Assembly: GCA_963715565.1 (NCBI GenBank)
Contig: OY970256.1
Location: forward strand, 1,674,001 to 1,738,000
Reading direction: 5' to 3'
DNA length: 64,000 nucleotides
Origin: JACVRN01 sp963715565
GTDB lineage: Bacteria > Acidobacteriota > Blastocatellia > Pyrinomonadales > Pyrinomonadaceae
In this document: positions 24,862-33,167 of the stretch, in pieces
Layout of the letters: every line of letters starts with the position of its first letter
How positions within the stretch are numbered: position 1 is the stretch's first letter
Notes under the pieces: generated by a model
What the model was told of the DNA's origin: nothing
The model's database searches: none
The model's input: only the letters and a program-made list of their open reading frames with translations
Program-made: the position numbers and the translations under genes

Positions 24862-27800
24862 TCAAAGCCGTCGGTCGGGCTCTGCAAACTGCACGCGCGC
24901 TCCCTGTGTCAGCTCGACGGTCGTCGCGGGCCGCCCGTCCGGCCTCGTGTCGCTCACCTTTAACACGCGCGCAGAAGCCTGTCCCGCGGCCATGTCTTCG
25001 ACGACGGCGCGCGCCACGACATTGCTTCCCCTGTATATCAGGACGTGCATGCCTATACGCACGCGGTCGAGGTTGGCCGTCACATCAACGCGCACGCCTT
25101 CGCGCACGACGGTCTGTTGCGAGAGCTGGCCCGCTATCAGTTGATTGACGGGCGCGTGGCTTGCCAGGAGGATTGAGACGCGCACCACCTCGCTCATGAG
25201 CGTGACGGCTTCCGCTTCCCTGACATCCACGCGCTGAAAGAGCCAGTCGACGAGCGCTTGCATCTGCCTGCGGTCCAGAAATTCGATCTCGCCCCAGCGC
25301 GGCAGGCTCCCGAGGTTGCGCAGGTTGACGGGCTCGTCGTACTGGCTCAGCCGCTCGGCCCAGCTCAGGCGTATCGTCGGCAGGACTTCGCTCATCTGCA
25401 CGTAGAGACACGAGGCGATGCGTGCTATCTGCTCTAACTCGTCGGCGGCGCGGCGCGCAATTTCCGCGCGGCCACGGCCCGCATCCGAGATGAGATCGCC
25501 CAGAGACACGGCGGCGCGTGCCGTGTCGCGCGCCGCCAGCCAGCTCTGTTCGGCCACCGCTCCCAGATCAAGCTGCGTCAATCTCATGCGATAACGCGCG
25601 ACGACTTCGCGCTGCGCCATAAAGGCATTGTTGATTGAGCGGCCCAGATTATTCGTGCGAAACTCCGTCTCCCTGGCGAAGGGTAGAGACTCCAACTCCA
25701 GCGCGGCACGGTTTCGCGCGCGCAGGAGCGCTTCGTAGATCGTGTACGGGCGATCAAGCTTATCAATCAGCGCGGGAATGTGTGTGAACCATTTGACGGG
25801 AGCTTCGCGCAAGAGGTCTATCATGTCGCGCAGCTCGTCGGGCGCTGTCACGGCATGCTCAAGACAGGCGGGCACGGGCGACTGTATCAGACCGGGCTCA
25901 AGCTCGCGCACGGGAGCCGATGCAAGCAGCATGGTCGAACGCGGGCGATAATAGAGCACAAAGCGCACGTGCTCGTTAACCACTCGGTCGCGTCTTTGAT
26001 TGATGCCCTCTATGCGCAGGGTCTCTTCCGCGAGCAGCGCGCGTGCGACCGCGACGTCGTGACGCGCCTCGGCCAAGTCATCGTCCAGCTCCCTGAGACG
26101 TTTATTGACGTCGAGCGCCAGCAGTTGAAGCTCGCTGAGCGCGGCGCGGCAGATGTTGATGGCATTGCGATAGCTTTGCACGCGGCCTTCGACGGCGCGC
26201 AGGATGGCGATGGTGTGGTCCAGCGCACGCACGCCGACCGAGAAGAAGGCCGCTTCGTCGCCGTCGCCGGGTTCAAGGTCGTGGCGTCCCTGTAAAACTT
26301 CCTTCGCAATCTTGAGGTCGTTGGCCCTTATCTCACTGATGGTAAATTTCCTCTCGATGGGAACTGCTCTTGAAGCGATGGCCTGTGTACCTCTGAAGAC
26401 GCTAAAATTTTCCTGTTTGAGCGTCGTGCCGGTGTACTCGTAAAAGCCCGGGACATTCAGGTCGTCTACGTCTATGTCGCCCTTCTCCGGGTCGAATGCG
26501 GCAATCTCTTTGAGCACTTCGTACTTGTTCGCGACGCTGTAGCTTTTCGCCTCGGGCGCGGGCGATTCCCTGATTCTTTCGGCAATGGTAACGGTGCGGA
26601 AATCGTAGAACTTGCCGATAATCGGCGTGTTCAAAACAATCTCGTTCGAAGTAGGGGGCTTGGTCGTCCCCGCCGGAGGCCTGGTCAAAGTGGTGTCGAT
26701 GCGACTCTCTCCGAGAATTATCTGGCGCGCCTCTCTTTCGCGCCGATCAATGGAGAAAGCCGGTTCAGGGTCGCGTTCCACTCGGACCGGAGTCCTGCTC
26801 ACAGGTGCGGCTAGAGTCTCGCGACCGATGTTTCTGCCGATGCTCGAAGCGAATGTCGCTTTGGCCTCGCCTTTGGCTTCGACCTCCTTTGGCTCTACGG
26901 TTTCGCCCGGAACATGCAAGGTCTCTGTGTCCGGCAATCTCTTGGCAAGCGTATTTGGAGTCGGGCGTGGAATCTCTTTAGGCCCGGAGCTTTCAGGGCC
27001 TTCAAAAGCCTTGACACCTTCGAGGGCTTTGATGCGCGTGAGAAAACTGGTCAGGTCGTCGCGCGTAGCAATCGCGCTCTCGCCTTTGGCGATGGAAGCC
27101 AGAGCGGGCGAGGTCGCCAGACGACTCGCGGCCACAGTGCCGAGCATGAGCTGGCGCGTGCGATAGATGTCTGTCTGCGCGCGCAGAAAACCGAAATCAA
27201 TCTTGTCTTCGGCCCGCCGCACCTTGGCATCCAGAAAATTAATAAAGCCTCCGAGACCCTTCTTCACCTCGTCTCTTCCGTATCGCTCCAGCTCCTTGAC
27301 CATGAAAGGGCCGATGCCGCGGAGTTCGGCTTCAAGCCTGGCTGTCCGCTCAACTCCTCCACTATTCGTGAAGCCCTGAGTCTTCTCAGGAGGGTCTAGC
27401 TCGCCTACGCGCACACTCTCGTCCGGCTCAAGACTATCCGGGTCGGGCGAAGGAAAGACGGTTGTCTGACCGTTGATGACCTCGCCCAATCCCGCCGCTC
27501 TTTGCCGTACAAAGGCGCGGCGCTGTAGACGCTCTGCGCGCACTTCTATGAACTGGTCGATGGCTTGTTGAAAAGTCTCGTCTACTTCTTCCGTGATCAG
27601 CAGGCGCGGCTCGTACCACTCCTGCGGGACGGGCAGGACGACGCGCACGTTGTCGTGTGAAACCGTGTCGGCTGTGTCTAAAGGTGCAAGCGCGGCGCAA
27701 GCGGAGACGATGGCATCCAGTTGCTCAAGCGGCGCGGGCAGCGCTTCGACTTCAAAGGAAGCGGGAAAGAAATTGTTGCGCAAGGCAGTGCGCCCCGCCT

Positions 27801-29346
27801 GCGCGTTGATGGCCTCTTTGGGAAGAATGCCTGTGGGCGGCAGATAGCGAAATTGTTCGGCAAGCGCTGTGACGTCTGCGCCGTCGCCCGGCGCGTCCGC
27901 TACCTGTTCGGCAAACTGTTCGATGCGCGCCTGCCACACGAAGGGGCTGCCCGCGTTCTGGACCAGCGGCGTTCTTCTTTTCGGGCGGCCTCCCTGCCGA
28001 ACAACTGCGAAGCGGTCTATGAATTCGAGCGCGCCTTTTTCGTCAAAGCTGACGAGCGCAAGCGGCACGCCTACTTCTTCCCACGGCAACACCTCGTCGG
28101 CTCCCAACTGCATCTCGCGCTCGAAGATTTCGTAGGCCAGAAGATTACGCCACTGGTTGACAAAGCCTGCGTCCACCTTCCATTCGGCGGGCCACGGGTA
28201 AAAAATCAGGCGGCAGCCGTCAATCTCCTGCCAATCTTCAAAGGCATAATTTTGCGCGTCTTCTTCGCACGGGTCGTCGGCGTTGAACTCTCCACGCAGT
28301 TCGAGCGTGACGGGTTGCAAGACAAGCACGCCGACGCGGCGCAGCCGTGCATTCTCCCTGATGCTGTCAAGCCTCTCGGCGATGACATCGGCGCGCGGCA
28401 GGCGATCCAGAACAATAACCGGTCTGCCGCCTGTACGCCTGCGCTCTTGCAGACGCGACAGGTCAATCCCGGGCACTCTAGGTCTGGGAGGCCGTGGAGT
28501 CTCGGGCGCGGCGGGCTCGGACGATTCTTCCGTGGGAGTCTCGGGCGTGCCGCCCTCCTCTTCGCGCGGCGTTTCGCCGACGGGCTCAGGCTCAGGCGTC
28601 TCCGGCGTGGGCGGAGTCGGCGGCGGCTCTGGCGGCGGCTGTTGCGGTCGCGGCGGCGGCGGCAGTCCAACTATGGGCGGCGTATCCACGGGCGGCCTCT
28701 CTATGGGCGGCTTGATGGGAGGACGACGGACAGGAGGTCTGCCCCCCGGACGCACGATGTCATCCATCGTCACGTCTTCGCGCACGATTCCCGGTTTCAC
28801 AGGACGCGCGGTTGTCGTTGTCGTCGTGGGAACACGTGGGCGGGCTGTGGCGACGGTCGTGGCTGTGGCAGGACGCGCAGTCGCGGTGGCGATTGTGGGA
28901 CGAGCCGCGATTGTGGCTGCTGTGCGTGCGCCCGCCGGCTTGGCTTCTTTGGGTGCGACTTCTTTCTTCACGGTCGCCGGGACAAAAATCGGGATGTCCC
29001 TTGAACGGACGCGCCAGTTCTTCTGTACAAACGCATCTTCGCCGCTTGCCGTCAGACCGAAGCCGGGTGAAATCTGAAAATAACGCTCGACCGCATCGCC
29101 TTCCTTCTCTTCTTCGACACTGACTTCCAAACCCAGCACGACGCCGGGGCTGACCATCTGGCCGCGCGTCGCAAGGCGGCCCGCGCGTCCCTCCTGCTCC
29201 ATGATGAGCGCCGTGTCGCTCAACGCGCGTCCCGTGTAGAGATTGAGACGCCGTTGCCAGCCCGCATCAGCCTGCGGTTTCATCTCAGGCGAAACGGCCA
29301 CGACGTGTTCATCCGCGAGGGCGTTTTGAATGTGCTTGACCTTCAT
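24862..29346 (-). CDS. Large eCIS appendage/baseplate-associated protein, 1494 aa
   Basis: Residues 1 to about 140 carry a module with RGQMVSPGVVLGLEVSV and FQISPGFGLTASGEDAFV. The same module occurs in the next two genes upstream. A Thr/Pro/Arg-rich stalk (about 145-320) follows, then a globular block (about 320-640) that aligns with the 648-aa neighbour (GVPLALVSFDEKGALEFIDR; RYLPPTGILPKEAIN; VRVVLPVPQEWYE). The rest is long helical (about 680-1390), with a final beta segment (RIGMHVLIYRGSNVVARAVV). No signal peptide is visible. It is probably a particle structural component such as a fibre or baseplate extension. The ATG overlaps the upstream stop (TAATG). Confidence 0.6.
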   Translation of the reverse strand: MKVKHIQNALADEHVVAVSPEMKPQADAGWQRRLNLYTGRALSDTALIMEQEGRAGRLATRGQMVSPGVVLGLEVSVEEEKEGDAVERYFQISPGFGLTASGEDAFVQKNWRVRSRDIPIFVPATVKKEVAPKEAKPAGARTAATIAARPTIATATARPATATTVATARPRVPTTTTTTARPVKPGIVREDVTMDDIVRPGGRPPVRRPPIKPPIERPPVDTPPIVGLPPPPRPQQPPPEPPPTPPTPETPEPEPVGETPREEEGGTPETPTEESSEPAAPETPRPPRPRVPGIDLSRLQERRRTGGRPVIVLDRLPRADVIAERLDSIRENARLRRVGVLVLQPVTLELRGEFNADDPCEEDAQNYAFEDWQEIDGCRLIFYPWPAEWKVDAGFVNQWRNLLAYEIFEREMQLGADEVLPWEEVGVPLALVSFDEKGALEFIDRFAVVRQGGRPKRRTPLVQNAGSPFVWQARIEQFAEQVADAPGDGADVTALAEQFRYLPPTGILPKEAINAQAGRTALRNNFFPASFEVEALPAPLEQLDAIVSACAALAPLDTADTVSHDNVRVVLPVPQEWYEPRLLITEEVDETFQQAIDQFIEVRAERLQRRAFVRQRAAGLGEVINGQTTVFPSPDPDSLEPDESVRVGELDPPEKTQGFTNSGGVERTARLEAELRGIGPFMVKELERYGRDEVKKGLGGFINFLDAKVRRAEDKIDFGFLRAQTDIYRTRQLMLGTVAASRLATSPALASIAKGESAIATRDDLTSFLTRIKALEGVKAFEGPESSGPKEIPRPTPNTLAKRLPDTETLHVPGETVEPKEVEAKGEAKATFASSIGRNIGRETLAAPVSRTPVRVERDPEPAFSIDRREREARQIILGESRIDTTLTRPPAGTTKPPTSNEIVLNTPIIGKFYDFRTVTIAERIRESPAPEAKSYSVANKYEVLKEIAAFDPEKGDIDVDDLNVPGFYEYTGTTLKQENFSVFRGTQAIASRAVPIERKFTISEIRANDLKIAKEVLQGRHDLEPGDGDEAAFFSVGVRALDHTIAILRAVEGRVQSYRNAINICRAALSELQLLALDVNKRLRELDDDLAEARHDVAVARALLAEETLRIEGINQRRDRVVNEHVRFVLYYRPRSTMLLASAPVRELEPGLIQSPVPACLEHAVTAPDELRDMIDLLREAPVKWFTHIPALIDKLDRPYTIYEALLRARNRAALELESLPFARETEFRTNNLGRSINNAFMAQREVVARYRMRLTQLDLGAVAEQSWLAARDTARAAVSLGDLISDAGRGRAEIARRAADELEQIARIASCLYVQMSEVLPTIRLSWAERLSQYDEPVNLRNLGSLPRWGEIEFLDRRQMQALVDWLFQRVDVREAEAVTLMSEVVRVSILLASHAPVNQLIAGQLSQQTVVREGVRVDVTANLDRVRIGMHVLIYRGSNVVARAVVEDMAAGQASARVLKVSDTRPDGRPATTVELTQGARVQFAEPDRRL

Positions 29347-31292
29347 TATTCCGTATCCTTCGCTTTCTTCTTGCCGGAGGAGCGGCGTCGCGTTTTCTTC
29401 GCGCTGGTCTTCTCTTTCGTCGCTGCCGTTTCTTTAGCGGCGGCTCGTCGGCGCGTCTTTGTGGCCGTGCGCCCCGGCTTCTTTGAAGCGCGGCGCGTCT
29501 CGCCGCTGACCGTGCGTGCGACTTCCGCTAATTCATCTGCATCGAGCAGGCGAAGCTCCGCGTCAACTTCGTGCAGCTCTCCGAGCTTGGCGAGCTTCTG
29601 CAAGAGCTTGGGATCGTCTTTCACCTTGGGGTGCGCCTCTTCCAGCCGCAAGAGTCCCTGTCCAAACTTTGGGTCGGAAAAGCGCACGGCGACTTCGTGC
29701 ACAGAGGCGCGGCTCAGCTCTTCTTCGCGGTCAAGCTCTGTGAGAGCGCCTTCGGCCAGATTCTTCGACTGGGCGAATTTCGCAGAAGATAAGAGATTGA
29801 CCATCTCGGCTCGCGCTTCACTGCTGGCGCGCGTTTGGAGGCGCGCGAACTGGTTGTGAAGCCCGAAGCTTTTCATGCGGTCGTTCAAAGCTTTTTCCTC
29901 GCGCACGTCGTCGCCGACGGCGCGCACGTTGTCGACATCCTGCTCCCCCGTCAACTGTAGATTGCGCCGACGCACGTACCACAACAACTCCGCGCCCGCG
30001 AGCGCCTCGGCCCACGCAGCATCAGCCGCCGTCCCTGTCGCCGCCAATGTCACCGTGTCGAACGTGCGCGCCAGCTTCAAGCCCATCAAGCTCTCAAGGG
30101 GTTTGCGTTTTGACACTAACCCCTGCGCCGCAGAGCGCAGCGTGCGCGGTAATGCATCCAACTTTTCTTTGAGTGCATGGAGGCGATGACGTGGAAGCGG
30201 GACAACCACCAGCACGGAGGTTGATTCAAGCGCATCGCCGCCCGCCATTAAATCAATCGGCGGCAGAAGCAGGCTGTCTTCCAGAAGCGCTGCCACTTCG
30301 TCTTCGGCAATCAGAGAAAGGTCAACTTCCGTTTCGGGCGGGAAAAAGCTTTGCGTCCAATCCTGCGTGTTGATGGCCGCGGCGGGCATGCGTCCCGCAG
30401 GGGGCAGCGCAAAGAAATGCTCCGAGGCCGCGAAACGCTGGCCTAAGTTTCGCGCCCTTCTTTCATTCAAGACCTCGCGCAGGTGTTGTTCATACTGCAA
30501 GAGATGCGCTTCGCGCAGCGCGCGCGGCGTAAACCCGAGACCCAGAATCTGGCTATGCTCAAGTCCGACTTCGCGGCGCACCATGTAGGAATCGACCCAC
30601 TGTATGAGACCGCGATTGAGCGCAACCATGGCGATGGGCAGCGCCACCGCCGGAACACCGCGCGAGCCGCGCTCGACAAAGATGCGACGCGCAACACGCG
30701 AGCGCTTGTTATCCAATTCTTCGCGCGCTCCTTCATCCGCAAAGGGAATCAGCGTCACGGCGACGGCTTCCACGATGTCTCCGTCTTCGACCGTGCGCTG
30801 GCCGGAAATAGAGGTCGGGTAAGAGGCTATGGGGTTGGCCGTAAACTCTACGGGGCGGAGCGCGACGATAAAGAGACCGGAGCGATTGCGCGCGGGCTCG
30901 CGCGGCGTCTCAATGAGCCCGAAAGCGGCGTCCAGCTTTTGAATCTCGGCCATGTCGGCCAGTTGAATCGAAAGCGGTTGAGCGAGGACGACAATCTCGC
31001 CCGAAGTGGTGAGCCCGTGTCCGGGGCTGATGCGAATCGAAGTGGCGCTGTCGCCGCGCGAGACCATGAGGCCGTGGACGACGCCCGCGCCGCCTGCGCG
31101 CCCCAAATCCGCCTGACGATTCAGGAAATAGGTCTGCTCGCGCACGAGATCGCGCGCCGCTAGAAAGCGACCGTCGAAATAGTAGGGTCGTCGCCGCCTG
31201 TCATCCGTAATCACAGTGCCGGTGGTTTTCAGGCGCTCGACGGCTCGCTCGTCCAGCCGCTCTCGCGCAGGCCCTTTGGTAGGAATAAACAT
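29346..31292 (-). CDS. eCIS appendage/baseplate-associated protein, 648 aa (paralogue of the 1494-aa protein)
   Basis: The N-terminal module (PYYFDGRFLAARDLVREQTY, GAGVVHGLMVSRGD, IRISPGHGLTTSGEIVVL) is shared with both flanking genes. A second block (GVPAVALPIAMVALNRGLIQ, FALPPAGRMPAAAIN, SVLVVVPLPRHRLHALKEKL) matches the 1494-aa protein only. A helical region and a very basic Lys/Arg/Ala tail (about 605-648) end the protein. Its position between tail protein I and the ATPase is where fibres or baseplate appendages lie. Translation of the downstream gene is coupled (TAATG). Confidence 0.6.
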   Translation of the reverse strand: MFIPTKGPARERLDERAVERLKTTGTVITDDRRRRPYYFDGRFLAARDLVREQTYFLNRQADLGRAGGAGVVHGLMVSRGDSATSIRISPGHGLTTSGEIVVLAQPLSIQLADMAEIQKLDAAFGLIETPREPARNRSGLFIVALRPVEFTANPIASYPTSISGQRTVEDGDIVEAVAVTLIPFADEGAREELDNKRSRVARRIFVERGSRGVPAVALPIAMVALNRGLIQWVDSYMVRREVGLEHSQILGLGFTPRALREAHLLQYEQHLREVLNERRARNLGQRFAASEHFFALPPAGRMPAAAINTQDWTQSFFPPETEVDLSLIAEDEVAALLEDSLLLPPIDLMAGGDALESTSVLVVVPLPRHRLHALKEKLDALPRTLRSAAQGLVSKRKPLESLMGLKLARTFDTVTLAATGTAADAAWAEALAGAELLWYVRRRNLQLTGEQDVDNVRAVGDDVREEKALNDRMKSFGLHNQFARLQTRASSEARAEMVNLLSSAKFAQSKNLAEGALTELDREEELSRASVHEVAVRFSDPKFGQGLLRLEEAHPKVKDDPKLLQKLAKLGELHEVDAELRLLDADELAEVARTVSGETRRASKKPGRTATKTRRRAAAKETAATKEKTSAKKTRRRSSGKKKAKDTE

Positions 31293-31327
31293 CTCACTCC
31301 CTCGCTTTCCAAATGAATGAGTCGGGC

Positions 31328-31442
31328 GATTTTAGATTTTCGATTGCCGATTTGCGATTTGAAAAGAAAGAAAGACTTTTAATTTCAAATCTCTGATTTG
31401 TCCGCTTCCAATCGAAAATCCAAAATCCAAAATCGAAAATCA
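31328..31442. repeat. Heptamer-repeat hairpin c (AAAATCC/GAAAATC type)
   Basis: The left arm 31328-31362 (gattttagattttcgattgc...) and right arm 31408-31442 (ccaatcgaaaatccaaaatc...) are made of 7-mers and are partly complementary; caatcgaaaatc pairs exactly with gattttcgattg. Inside the eCIS train, between the 306-aa and 648-aa genes. An apparent 71-codon frame here is repeat sequence only. Confidence 0.75.
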
Positions 31443-31468
31443 TGCTGATTCGCTCACCTGCCTCGTTC

Positions 31469-32338
31469 CTATTCCGCCTGCGAGGCCAATGCCCTCGGCG
31501 GATAAACAAAAAGGCGCGCGTCGTTATCGACGGTGACGGGCGCTTTCGTGCGCGCAGGTAATTTTTCGTCCGTGGTGCGCGTCGCGGGGATGACTATGCG
31601 CGCCAGAAAGACGGAAGAGTTGTCCTGCCCTTCGACGTACTCGACCGCGGGCTCTGGGTCGTTCGGGTTGGCGTCCAGTTGATTCGGGTCCGTTCCCTTG
31701 GGCCACGAGTTGAAGATGGCTTCGCGCAGCGTCTGCACCCGGTCTGCTTTCTTGACCGCCGCGAGGTCGGGCCATTTGGTGACGGGCAGGGGCGGGTTAC
31801 CTTCTTTACGCAGGACAAGCTCTAGCTCGTAGTAGTCGCGCAGGCGCGACGTAGTAAGGGCGTCCAATGCATCGAATGGCCCTGTCGCGAACGCAGGAGT
31901 CTTGCCGCGCTCGCACGAAATAAAGCGTATGAAGAGGTCTACGACGACGCCTTTATAGCGCGCGTCATTGTGGAGCGCGGCGTTGACGTCGTCGGGCTGC
32001 TGGCTCTCGTACCAGCGGTTGAGACGAATGCAGGCGCGGCGCGGGACTTCGATGATGCGCCCCAGACGATCAAGAGCAAGTCCGGGCTGGACCTCCAGCT
32101 CTTCTTCACGGCCTTCTGGAAATTGAGCATCCTTTTCACGCTCAATCGCGGGACGGTGGACGACGCGCAGCCCCGCCACCGTTCCGCTCCCATGCAGATA
32201 ACGCAGCGCGCGAGCGAGCCTTCCACGGTGATAGCTTTGCTCAGCCGTGAAGTCAGTCGCATCGAGCAAGACGCCCGTCTCGTAATGAACCCGGTCGGGC
32301 GATTCCGCTTCCAGGAGCGGGTCTATTCCTCTCGTCAT
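31469..32338 (-). CDS. eCIS appendage/baseplate-associated protein, short paralogue
   Basis: A 289-aa protein. RVHYETGVLLDATDFTAEQS, YLHGSGTVAGLRVV and EVQPGLALDRLGRIIEVPRR correspond to the N-terminal module of the 648-aa and 1494-aa proteins (Y-x-G-x-L-L-x-A-x-D-F, GAGVVHGLMV, ISPGHGL). The remainder is mixed alpha/beta and ends in LFVYPPRALASQAE. The start at 32338 is chosen for the GGAGAG site 7 bases upstream; the frame extends 51 bases further. It seems the simplest of the three related proteins and may be the basal unit. Confidence 0.6.
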   Translation of the reverse strand: MTRGIDPLLEAESPDRVHYETGVLLDATDFTAEQSYHRGRLARALRYLHGSGTVAGLRVVHRPAIEREKDAQFPEGREEELEVQPGLALDRLGRIIEVPRRACIRLNRWYESQQPDDVNAALHNDARYKGVVVDLFIRFISCERGKTPAFATGPFDALDALTTSRLRDYYELELVLRKEGNPPLPVTKWPDLAAVKKADRVQTLREAIFNSWPKGTDPNQLDANPNDPEPAVEYVEGQDNSSVFLARIVIPATRTTDEKLPARTKAPVTVDNDARLFVYPPRALASQAE

Positions 32339-32375
32339 CGGAAAACTCTCCTTGAACCGTCCGGCTCCGCAACAG

Positions 32376-32645
32376 CTATCGATTAACAATCCTGTTGCCT
32401 AACCTGCCGCCCAAAACCGTGTCTCTAATGTTTATCCTGTCCGGCCTGGTTGTGTCTGTCACCGGCGGTGGTCGCCCCGGTACGTCAATGGACACCTTGA
32501 CTAACGCGGGCGCGCTCACGTTCCCGGAGTTATCTTCGACCACGAGTTGAAACGTGTAAGTTCCGGGTTGCAGACCTCCGGCGACGGTGATTTCCGTCTC
32601 GCGAGTCTCGACCGATTTGCCCACTGTAAAAACAACCTCGGCCAT
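32376..32645 (-). CDS. Small protein beginning with the second half of a PKD-like domain
   Basis: An 89-aa protein. GKSVETRETEITVAGGLQPG and TYTFQLVVEDNSGNVSAPAL correspond to the C-terminal strands of a PKD/REJ-type beta-sandwich (G-x-Y-x-F-x-L-x-V-x-D-x-x-G-N). No N-terminal half is present. The matching first half ends the 131-aa protein upstream. The basic C-terminal tail (RINIRDTVLGGRLGNRIVNR) is of unknown role. It is a paralogue of the start of the 131-aa protein. Confidence 0.7.
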   Translation of the reverse strand: MAEVVFTVGKSVETRETEITVAGGLQPGTYTFQLVVEDNSGNVSAPALVKVSIDVPGRPPPVTDTTRPDRINIRDTVLGGRLGNRIVNR

Positions 32646-32686
32646 AACAGTTCTCCAAAGGTTTCAAACAGGCGCGCGCCCTGAAG

Positions 32687-33082
32687 CTATTTATTTACCG
32701 GGCCGGGCCGGGTAAAGATGGGCGGCGTCAAAATCGGCCCCGGCTGCGGTTTGATCGGGCCGCCGCCGGGCAACTGCTCAAGCAGCGTCCAGGTATGTTT
32801 GACAATCTGGCCGCCGCCCGCGTCCACACTCTTCGAGATGAGCCGGAAGCTCTTGCCGAAGGGAATCGGTCCCTGCGGCTCGGCGAAGATGACAGCCGTC
32901 GGCTTGTCCGTGTCGGCGATGATGATGGTAATCGTCTTCGGCTCCGATACGTTTTTCGCATCGTCTTCGACCACCAGTTGAAAAGTGTGCGACCCGAACG
33001 GAAGCGGGTTGGCCTCGTCCACCGTCACCTCTATAAAAGGCTCTCGCGTTTCAAAGCTCTGTCCCGGCTTAAAAGCTGGCAT
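32687..33082 (-). CDS. Small protein with a PKD second half followed by a PKD first half
   Basis: A 131-aa protein. Residues about 7-55 (SFETREPFIEVTVDEANPLP, GSHTFQLVVEDDAKNVSEP) are the C-terminal half of a PKD-like domain. Residues about 57-105 (DKPTAVIFAEPQGPIPFGKS, GGGQIVKHTWTLLEQ) are the N-terminal half of another, ending at the conserved Trp strand. A Pro-rich tail follows. The missing halves are found at the end of tail protein I and at the start of the 89-aa protein, so the three products could complete one another's domains. Confidence 0.7.
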   Translation of the reverse strand: MPAFKPGQSFETREPFIEVTVDEANPLPFGSHTFQLVVEDDAKNVSEPKTITIIIADTDKPTAVIFAEPQGPIPFGKSFRLISKSVDAGGGQIVKHTWTLLEQLPGGGPIKPQPGPILTPPIFTRPGPVNK

Positions 33083-33104
33083 CGCCTTACTCCTTTCATA
33101 AGAA

Positions 33105-33163
33105 ATTGATTCATTGATTCATCGGTTCATTGATTCAATGAACCGATGAATCAATGAATCAAT
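33105..33163. repeat. Heptamer-repeat hairpin d (perfect 27-bp stem, TGATTCA type)
   Basis: Bases 33105-33131 and 33137-33163 are perfect inverted complements with a 5-base loop (gattc). The arms are made of attgattc/atcggttc units. It lies between the end of tail protein I and the first PKD-like gene, exactly where a PKD domain appears interrupted. Confidence 0.95.
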
Positions 33164-33167
33164 CGTC

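Noticed and set aside
31294..31509. Possible 71-codon minus-strand gene
   Set aside because: It translates the heptamer hairpin c (IFDFGFWIFDW) and has no independent support.
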